Below, in pieces: positions 57,444 through 64,000 of a DNA stretch of 64,000 nucleotides. The DNA lies in NCBI GenBank assembly GCA_030247855.1, contig JAPDRN010000126.1, positions 1 to 64,000 of the forward strand, given 5' to 3'. The position numbers and the translations under genes are program-made. How positions within the stretch are numbered: position 1 is the first letter of the stretch; every line of letters starts with the position of its first letter. The stretch is from Knufia peltigerae (lineage: Eukaryota > Ascomycota > Eurotiomycetes > Chaetothyriales > Trichomeriaceae). Under the pieces are notes generated by a model, which saw nothing but the letters and a program-made list of their open reading frames with translations, did not search any database and was not told where the DNA came from.

Positions 57444-57921
57444 ATGGCCGCCACAGCATCAGCAGCCTCTAAAGCCGTAAGTCGCATCTTGTGCCATCCC
57501 AGATGATTTGGCTCATGTCCTGTTCTAGGTCAACGGCAAATCTTCAGTCCTGAAAATCGTTGGACTCTTCAAGAGAAAACCGGGAATCTCTCCAGAGGCA
57601 TTCCGAGAATACTACGAAACCAAACATGTCAAGCTGTTTGAGCAGCACGTTGCTCTGCCTGGCGTATTGCGCTTCTCTCGCCGCTACCTGACACAGATTG
57701 ATGGGATGTCCTCGCCTCTTCCGACTACCACCGGTGGCTACGATGTCATCATGGAAGTGTGGTACAAGGACCGGAACTTATTTGAGTCTCTGAGAAGCAA
57801 ACCAGACCCCGAGTTCACCAAAATTGCCATTGAAGATGAGGAACAGTTCATCGATCGAAATTCCATGACCATGTATTTCTCGGATGATGTGGAGACTAAG
57901 TCTGGACCATGGGAAGTATAG
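57444..57921 (+). CDS. EthD-type dimeric barrel protein (paralog of the gene at 50.0 kb)
   Basis: Two exons: 57444-57476 (11 codons) and 57529-57921 (131 codons); 141 residues. It repeats, with substitutions, each segment of the gene at 50,004: VGLFKRKPGISPEAFREYYE, KHVKLFEQHV, GVLRFSRRYLTQ, TTGGYDVIMEVWYKDRNLF and MTMYFSDDVETKSGPW. Both have a tiny first exon, a phase-0 intron and a 393-nt second exon. This points to duplication within or into the cluster. Two divergent copies kept side by side may form a heterodimer or act on successive intermediates; that is inference. Confidence 0.88.
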
Positions 57922-58016
57922 GGTTGAAGGACAGTCTATTTTGAAGCAGCTTAGACAAGGATTTATAAGATCTCTTGTCCTTTGATAGGAGTGAGCTGTT
58001 AGCTGCTCGATTCTGT

Positions 58017-58400
58017 CTAATGCAATTCATCCTTGGCTCTCACACTTCCTTCGAGGTATCTGTCATCGACAAGATTGAATCCGCTTAGTCGGTCATACTC
58101 ATGGAGGTCTCGAGCCACCCATAAAGGCCTCGTGATGTCCCAGTACGGCTTGTAATAGTCCTTCTTGATCTGAACATCCATGAACCAGTCGTTATCCTTG
58201 TTCCATACTTCGACAAAATGGAACTTGCCGGATTCTGTCTTGGAGTGAAAGACGTCGAAATATATGCATTCAGGCTCCTTGCAAACCTCTAACCAGCAAG
58301 CCCGGAACGCCTGGAGAAATTCGTCGATGTTTGCGGGATCGATCTTTATGGTCCCTACGTGTGTTACGCCCCGATGAGGCGCCAGGAGCGGATTAGCCAT
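58017..58400 (-). CDS. ABM-type (antibiotic biosynthesis monooxygenase-like) small protein
   Basis: Single exon, 127 residues. The pattern is that of the ABM dimeric barrel: GTIKIDPANIDEFLQAFRACW, ECIYFDVFHSKTESGKFHFVEVWNKDNDW and a final YYKPYWDITRPLWV. Members include cofactor-free quinone-forming monooxygenases (ActVA-Orf6, YgiN) and heme-degrading enzymes, as well as non-catalytic relatives. It is convergent with the EthD-type gene, whose stop lies 96 bp away, and marks the right edge of the metabolic cluster. Confidence 0.8.
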   Translation of the reverse strand: MANPLLAPHRGVTHVGTIKIDPANIDEFLQAFRACWLEVCKEPECIYFDVFHSKTESGKFHFVEVWNKDNDWFMDVQIKKDYYKPYWDITRPLWVARDLHEYDRLSGFNLVDDRYLEGSVRAKDELH

Positions 58401-59317
58401 AAGGAGGTAGTGGTGAAAGTTGACGACGGCCTAGGACCCAAAGCAGCGCAATGTGGCTTATAGTTCAAACGAGACAGGCTGCGAGATGAGGAGGACAATA
58501 TTGAACAGCTGAGGCATCGCACTAGGCAGTGCCGCGATCCTTGTTATACTGCTTCATCTCAACGCCCTAGGGTCGGCTGCGATGGGGTGCATTTCCAGAG
58601 TACTTCTTCACTTTCGGACCTACCTGCACGAATACGCGAGGAATGGGGTCGAGGGGGTCAGGGGGTTCCTTGGTGGTAACATGCTAATAAGTCATGGGGA
58701 ACTCGGAGAATCTATTTATCCGCTCTGAACTCGCAGCCTCGAGTACGAGTTGTTTTGAGCCAATGAAAACGTTAACATGTGACTGAGACTTTATCTCTCT
58801 GAAAACAGCTTAGCGTATGACACCGTCGCCGCTTTGTGCTGCTTACGGAGGAGCATATGCTCCAAGTAGCGGCAGTAGCGGTCATTTGCCGTGCAACTGC
58901 AGCCTGAAGAACGAACATCAACACCATCATTGAGACTCGAACAAGAAAGATCATGTTTGGATTCCTTCCCTTCATATACAGCGACACGGCGGAATGTATA
59001 GATGGTCTCATCGTTTACAACAAAGAGTAACTATATATTATATAACAGCGTGGGGGCGGGCGAGCCCTCTCACTCGGCGCAATATCATTCTCAACCGTAC
59101 TTCACAACATCTTCACCTCGCCACCTGAATTTGCACCTGCCATTGCTATTGTTGTACAGATTTTTCTGCCACCATTGTCACCAACCTTGCGTGGAAAATT
59201 TTCTTGGTGAAAATTCCGCTCAATAAAAAACTTTTCGCTGTGAAGACCAGATACCACTCTCACAAGAACAGTGATGACGACATTTTCTAACTTCCACCAT
59301 CAACTTTGTGATAGGCA
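58401..59317. other. Divergent intergenic region at the cluster border
   Basis: Between the ABM-type gene (minus) and RAD26 (plus). A G-rich block lies at about 58,636-58,665 near the ABM start; an A/T-rich segment (TATATATTATATAA-like) near 59,030 lies on the RAD26 side. No gene recognised. Confidence 0.5.
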
Positions 59318-62300
59318 ATGATGGAACAAAGCAACAAGGACATCGATCCCGGCATTATGGAGGTCGATCAAACTACGAGCAACAGTGTCGCTGGCGACCC
59401 TGTTGCCCATGCTGACTCCGCCGAGTCACTTCGTCTTCGGAACCTCGATGCGCATGTGCAGGATCAAGATGACCTTGAACGCAACATTGGTCGCAAAGCA
59501 GACAGACTCCTTTTCGAGCAAGCAAATCAGCGAGATCAACAAAGACTCGACAAGTCTAAAGCCCAAAGAGAGAAGCTGCAGAACCAGATCCGAAGACTGC
59601 GTGAGGAGATCAGTCGGCCTATCGGCATCACCCAACGCACAAAATTGAAGCGAGACGTTGATCGAATGCAGGGTCAGATACAAAGTCTGGACGATGACAT
59701 TGCCGACATTGAAGGAAGAATGCATGACCGGGAGACACAGGCAGACCAAGATCAACAGCATGATACTTCTTCAGCCGGCCGTCTGCCAAATGAGACACAG
59801 AGAGATTTCTTGATCCGAACTGGAAAGATAACACCTTTCTCCAAGTTCGGACTCTCGAATCATGGGGAATCTTCGGCTACACTTCAAGGCGCACTTCTCG
59901 ATGCCGAAGAAGAGACAGACCTTGCTGATCTCAATCCTGATATCACTGATGGCAAAATCATGTCTCATCGAAACCTCCGACAGCCCGGCTTTGCTTCAAA
60001 TTTCGTTGATTCAAGCACAGAAGAGAGCTCAAGCTCTGACCGACCACGCAAGCGAAGACGCCTCGTTCAGAAGACCAAGAAGACGGGCGATGACGATTCG
60101 TATGGTGAAAGTTCTCCACAGGATGAAACCATGACCGACTCTGTCGATGAAGACGAAGACGAGTTGATGCCCACCACCACTGGCAAGAAGAGACGAAGGC
60201 AACAGAATCCACTCGCCGGGATCGACGACGACGTTGAGGACTTCCGCGGTATCGACGACGGTAATGAAGCGGTGTATCGATCACGGATCAAAAAATGGGC
60301 TCTCAGACGACGCCGTGCTAGAAATCGGGTGCAAGAGGCCGAAGGAGTAGAGCGTGTTGATCTCAATGAAGATGGTGATCCAGAGAGGATCACGAAAGAA
60401 GAAGCTCATCTCCCTCATCCCGAGATTGCCGACACTGTCTTCGATCAAGGCTACAAGCTGCCCGGAGATATCTACCCTAGTCTCTTCGACTATCAAAAGA
60501 CTGGAGTGCAGTGGCTGCACGAGCTCTACACCCAGCAGGTTGGAGGCATCATTGGTGATGAGATGGGATTAGGCAAGACCATTCAGATCATTTCCTTTTT
60601 GGCAGGACTGCACTACAGCCACAAATTGACCAAGCCCGTCATTGTCGTGTGCCCAGCCACGGTCATGAAACAGTGGGTCAACGAGTTTCACAGATGGTGG
60701 CCTCCTTTCCGTGTTGCCATTTTGCATTCTTCTGGCAGCGGCATGATCAATGTACAGAATGAGGCAACCAAGGAAGATCGACTGCTCGACATGGCGTGGG
60801 ACCCGAACCGAAGCCGCCAGCCATTGACTCCGGCTCAAAAGGCAGCTCGACGCGTCCTCAACCCCATCTTGGAAGAAGGAGGTGTTCTTGTGACGACATA
60901 CTCAGGACTACAGACCTACGCTCCGCTTCTCATCCCTGTCAATTGGCAATATGCTATTCTAGACGAAGGCCACAAGATCAGAAATCCTGATACTGCGATA
61001 ACTATCTATTGCAAAGAACTACGCACACCGAACCGAATCATTCTCTCGGGTACGCCCATGCAAAACAACCTGGTCGAATTGTGGTCATTGTTTGACTTTG
61101 TCTTCCCTATGCGCCTCGGCACCCTGGTCAACTTCAGGAACCAATTCGAAATACCCATCCGACAGGGTGGTTATGCCAACGCTTCCAACCTTCAGGTTCA
61201 AACCGCGTTCAAATGTGCCGAGACTTTGAAAGATGCCATTAGTCCTTACTTGCTCCAGCGTTTCAAGGTTGACGTGGCCTCAGACCTGCCTAAGAAGAGT
61301 GAACAAGTACTCTTTTGCAAGTTGACTGCTCTGCAGCGAAGTTCGTACAAGCGCTTCATCGGTTCCGGGGAGATGGATGCTATTATGAATGGCAAACGTC
61401 AAGCCCTCTATGGAATTGATATCCTCCGAAAAATCTGCAACCATCCCGATCTCGTTGATCATAAACGCCTTTCCATCAAAGCTGGCTATAATTATGGTGA
61501 CCCTGCAAAGTCTGGCAAGATGCAAGTTGTCGGTTCACTCTTAGAGCTTTGGAGAGACACTGGTCACAAGACACTTCTGTTCGCTCAACATAGGATCATG
61601 CTTGATATCCTCGAGAGGTTCGTCAAATCCCTACCAAGCTTCAAGTATCGCCGCATGGACGGAAACACTCCGATACAACAGCGACAAAGCATGGTCGATG
61701 AGTTCAACACTGACCCTGATCTCCACGTTTTCCTTCTGACTACCAAAGTTGGTGGACTTGGCATCAACCTTACTGGAGCAGATCGAGTCATCATATACGA
61801 TCCGGATTGGAACCCTTCCACTGATCTGCAGGCTCGTGAGAGAGCATGGCGGCTTGGCCAGAAGCGTGAGGTGACCATTTACCGTCTGATGACCGCTGGT
61901 ACAATCGAAGAAAAAATTTACCATCGACAAATCTTCAAGCAATTCTTGACAAACAAGATTCTGAAGGATCCTAAACAGCGACAGACCTTCCATTTGAACG
62001 ACCTCCACGACCTCTTCTCTCTTGGAAATGATGGAGCACCCACTGAAACCAGTGCGCTCTTCAAAGATGCTCAAGTACAAGTCGGTGCAAAATCGGAAGG
62101 GAAGCCGACGGACACGTCTTCGAATGCAAATGCTCAAACAAAGGCTGCTGGTGATAGAGGAATAGAGGCGCTGCCTGGTATATCTTCGATGGAACAATAT
62201 GCTGGTGAAGTCGAAGAGGAAGAAAAAGCCAACCAGGCGGGAGCGAACAATTCCGAGGCGAGAATGATGGAAGGTATCTTCGCGAGATCTGGGATTCATT

Positions 62301-62914
62301 CCGCAGTTGAGCACGACGCCATCATTGATGGTACAAAGCCGGGAAAGATCATGGCAGATCCAGTATTGGTAGAACAGGAGGCCCGAAGAGTGGCTGCGGA
62401 AGCTGCGAAGGAGCTTAGGCGTGCTGGTGAGGTGGCTCGAACCGTGCCAGTGGGAACTCCAACCTGGACTGGACAGTTTGGAGTCTCGGGTCGGCCACAA
62501 GAAATAACTGCGCAGCGAGCCTTCAGTTCGGGGCCTCGCGCCAGAGGTGCAGGCATGCAGTCTTCAAGTCTCTTCGCTGGCTTGCAACAACGACAGGCAG
62601 GATTGGGATCAAGCCGCGACGCAACGCCCAGAACTTCAAGTCCAGCACGATCGTCTGGTTCGGCAGCTTCAGTTTCTCGATCTGGCACGCCTGCTTTGCC
62701 ACAAGGAAAAGACTTTGGGAAGTTGATTCGAGACTATCTTTCAAGTCACGGTGGAAGTGTTTATACCCAGATGTTGATTGATCACTTCAACCGGTTCTGC
62801 ACCACGCCCCAGGCTACTGCCGAGTTCAAGGAGACTCTCAAGTTGATCGCGAGACTTGAAAAAGGAAGCCGTGGCCGAGGTCGGTGGGTGTTGAAGGACG
62901 AGTACAAAAAGTAG
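59318..62914 (+). CDS. rad26: Rad26/CSB (ERCC6) SNF2-family DNA repair ATPase
   Basis: Single long exon, 1198 residues. The N-terminus has coiled-coil-like charged repeats (REKLQNQIRRLREEI) and an acidic/basic linker. The Swi2/Snf2 motor shows YQKTGVQWLHELY (motif Q-like), GDEMGLGKTIQIISF (motif I, about residue 412), the DEGHKIRN box (motif II), ILSGTPMQNNLVELWSLFDFV (III), then TLLFAQHRIMLDILE, LLTTKVGGLGINLTGADRVI (V) and RERAWRLGQKREVTIYRL (VI). Together with RQIFKQFLTNKILKDP after the motor this is the Cockayne syndrome B/Rad26 branch, which clears or pushes stalled RNA polymerase II in transcription-coupled repair. ATGs at 59318 and 59321 are both possible starts. Confidence 0.96.
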   Translation: MMEQSNKDIDPGIMEVDQTTSNSVAGDPVAHADSAESLRLRNLDAHVQDQDDLERNIGRKADRLLFEQANQRDQQRLDKSKAQREKLQNQIRRLREEISRPIGITQRTKLKRDVDRMQGQIQSLDDDIADIEGRMHDRETQADQDQQHDTSSAGRLPNETQRDFLIRTGKITPFSKFGLSNHGESSATLQGALLDAEEETDLADLNPDITDGKIMSHRNLRQPGFASNFVDSSTEESSSSDRPRKRRRLVQKTKKTGDDDSYGESSPQDETMTDSVDEDEDELMPTTTGKKRRRQQNPLAGIDDDVEDFRGIDDGNEAVYRSRIKKWALRRRRARNRVQEAEGVERVDLNEDGDPERITKEEAHLPHPEIADTVFDQGYKLPGDIYPSLFDYQKTGVQWLHELYTQQVGGIIGDEMGLGKTIQIISFLAGLHYSHKLTKPVIVVCPATVMKQWVNEFHRWWPPFRVAILHSSGSGMINVQNEATKEDRLLDMAWDPNRSRQPLTPAQKAARRVLNPILEEGGVLVTTYSGLQTYAPLLIPVNWQYAILDEGHKIRNPDTAITIYCKELRTPNRIILSGTPMQNNLVELWSLFDFVFPMRLGTLVNFRNQFEIPIRQGGYANASNLQVQTAFKCAETLKDAISPYLLQRFKVDVASDLPKKSEQVLFCKLTALQRSSYKRFIGSGEMDAIMNGKRQALYGIDILRKICNHPDLVDHKRLSIKAGYNYGDPAKSGKMQVVGSLLELWRDTGHKTLLFAQHRIMLDILERFVKSLPSFKYRRMDGNTPIQQRQSMVDEFNTDPDLHVFLLTTKVGGLGINLTGADRVIIYDPDWNPSTDLQARERAWRLGQKREVTIYRLMTAGTIEEKIYHRQIFKQFLTNKILKDPKQRQTFHLNDLHDLFSLGNDGAPTETSALFKDAQVQVGAKSEGKPTDTSSNANAQTKAAGDRGIEALPGISSMEQYAGEVEEEEKANQAGANNSEARMMEGIFARSGIHSAVEHDAIIDGTKPGKIMADPVLVEQEARRVAAEAAKELRRAGEVARTVPVGTPTWTGQFGVSGRPQEITAQRAFSSGPRARGAGMQSSSLFAGLQQRQAGLGSSRDATPRTSSPARSSGSAASVSRSGTPALPQGKDFGKLIRDYLSSHGGSVYTQMLIDHFNRFCTTPQATAEFKETLKLIARLEKGSRGRGRWVLKDEYKK

Positions 62915-63011
62915 TGCTCTGTCATTCGGGAGTCTAATTAATGCCTGTTGATAGACAGAAGCATAGTGTGATACTCGTAATAGAAGTCCGTGACACTTGC
63001 GCAGTTGCAAG

Positions 63012-63779
63012 TCATTCGTTCTCATCAATCAAGCCTTGGGGTGACCAGTACTCTGGTTCGCGACACTGGGAATCAACCCAGACTAAGGAATCGGCCAGCA
63101 GATCTTGTATGACTGTTTCCGCACGTGCTCGTTCCCAGCCCAAATTCAGCGTCAGAAGTGAAACGGTCACGCTACCGAGGAGCTGTAAAACTTCGAGGAC
63201 GGTGGATTGGTCATTGTTGAATTCCTTCGGCACAGAGCGGATGAAGCGTCTGCCCGCAATTGTGAGAATCTGAAACCCAGAGCCCAGAGGTTCTAACGAC
63301 TTCACGGCCTGCTCGATGTCGTCTTCGGACACTTGCAGCCCTCCACCGATGGCCCTGCCTTTTGCCACACTTTCGCAGCATTCTTTCAAGCCTAGTAGTC
63401 CTCCGTTCTCGGCTCGTGTATATCGGCAGAGCTCTACAACACGCACAGCGACCGAGAAGTAGAAGTCGTTCACATCGTGACCAAGCACCTTTGCCCACAG
63501 GGAATCGGCTTTCTTGCCCTTGATGTTACTACCCGCCAGCGGGTCCACGCCGATGGCGTTACACATTCGTGCAAACTCAGCCCGGAATGTCGGATTCGAT
63601 TTGATGGTCGTAGCATGTTCGAGGGCAAAGTTGTGCAAAAGAGATTGGAAAACTTCCAGCTGAGTCTGGAGCGAAGCAGCGTTTGCCGACTTGAGACTGG
63701 ACCCATGAGCTGCATACGACTGTGCTGTAACATTTCTGTTGGTGAAGGCGCCAAGACCTACACCTCTTCTGGTCGACAT
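63012..63779 (-). CDS. snf8: ESCRT-II subunit Vps22/Snf8
   Basis: Single exon, 255 residues, the family's normal length. It begins MSTRRGVGLGAF, the usual EAP30/Vps22 N-terminus, followed by a helical hairpin (LQTQLEVFQSLLHNFALEHA), FRAEFARMCNAIGVDPLA and two winged-helix domains (VELCRYTRAENGGLLGLKE, then SDEDD-like ISEDDIEQAVKSLEPLGSGFQI... and the second domain with LLADSLVWVDSQ). It ends in EPEYWSPQGL, a conserved C-terminal signature. ESCRT-II sorts ubiquitinated cargo into multivesicular bodies. It is convergent with RAD26; only 97 bp separate the stops. Confidence 0.95.
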   Translation of the reverse strand: MSTRRGVGLGAFTNRNVTAQSYAAHGSSLKSANAASLQTQLEVFQSLLHNFALEHATTIKSNPTFRAEFARMCNAIGVDPLAGSNIKGKKADSLWAKVLGHDVNDFYFSVAVRVVELCRYTRAENGGLLGLKECCESVAKGRAIGGGLQVSEDDIEQAVKSLEPLGSGFQILTIAGRRFIRSVPKEFNNDQSTVLEVLQLLGSVTVSLLTLNLGWERARAETVIQDLLADSLVWVDSQCREPEYWSPQGLIDENE

Positions 63780-64000
63780 TGCCAGATATCAGTGTATAAA
63801 GTACGCTCGTTGAGAAGTGTTGATGGTGAAGACGCTGGCATTTCGTACTAGGCAGTGATGCGAAGGCAACGGACGACTATGGCTTACGTAAGCTTTCACT
63901 TTCGACATGCCAAGACCTGAAGTAGGCGCCTTTCCTTTCTTGATCTAGCCCACACTCACCAACCTGCGCATTTTCTTATCCGCGCACTGGCATCTGGAAT
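63780..64000. other. Upstream region of Vps22/Snf8, window end
   Basis: 221 bp of 5' flank. No coding feature can be supported before the window ends. Confidence 0.5.

Noticed and set aside
58017..58034. KDEL-like sequence near the C-terminus of the ABM-type protein
   Set aside because: The protein ends KDELH; the ER-retention signal must be the last four residues, so it is not functional as such.

Overview
The window is nuclear DNA of a filamentous ascomycete (Pezizomycotina). The evidence is short 45-90 bp introns with GTRNGT-type donors and internal CTRAY-like branch sites, fungal-only families (Zn2Cys6 regulators, EthD-like proteins, NmrA-like proteins, fungal arylsulfotransferase-like proteins), and fungal versions of YAK1, SRPK, eIF3c, Rad26 and Vps22. 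The load of oxidative catabolism genes would suit a black-yeast type Eurotiomycete (Chaetothyriales), but that is a guess. No rRNA, tRNA, transposon or CRISPR was recognised. I rebuilt 31 genes by hand; most multi-exon models close in frame at every junction.

Layout. 1-24.5 kb: end of an MFS transporter, a secreted arylsulfotransferase-like protein, an NPC2-type lipid transfer protein, a GMC oxidoreductase, a diacylglycerol/sphingoid kinase-like protein, a small membrane protein, a metallophosphoesterase, an SRPK-type kinase, an SDR, a fungal transcription-factor-like protein, an Osm1-like fumarate reductase and a Rex-type exonuclease. 25-32 kb: a cytochrome P450, a salicylate-hydroxylase-like FAD monooxygenase and an NmrA-like protein form a small oxidative locus. 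32-38 kb: housekeeping eIF3c and YAK1.

39-58.4 kb is the most interesting part: twelve genes between YAK1 and RAD26 that look like one metabolic gene cluster without any PKS, NRPS, terpene synthase or DMATS. It holds a divergent pair of transcription factors (one with C2H2 fingers plus a Zn2Cys6 domain, one with no visible DNA-binding domain), three SDRs, a CYP64/OrdA-like P450, a TRI12-like MFS transporter, a 3-ketosteroid-dehydrogenase-like flavoprotein with a likely mitochondrial presequence, three EthD-type small barrel proteins (two of them paralogs with the same exon plan), and an ABM-type small monooxygenase-like protein. Nearly all genes sit in divergent pairs that share promoters. 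Its substrate cannot be read from sequence; a degradative or detoxifying pathway for a cyclic (aromatic, alicyclic or steroid/terpenoid-like) compound is my best inference.

59-64 kb returns to housekeeping: the transcription-coupled repair ATPase Rad26/CSB and the ESCRT-II subunit Vps22/Snf8, in convergent orientation.
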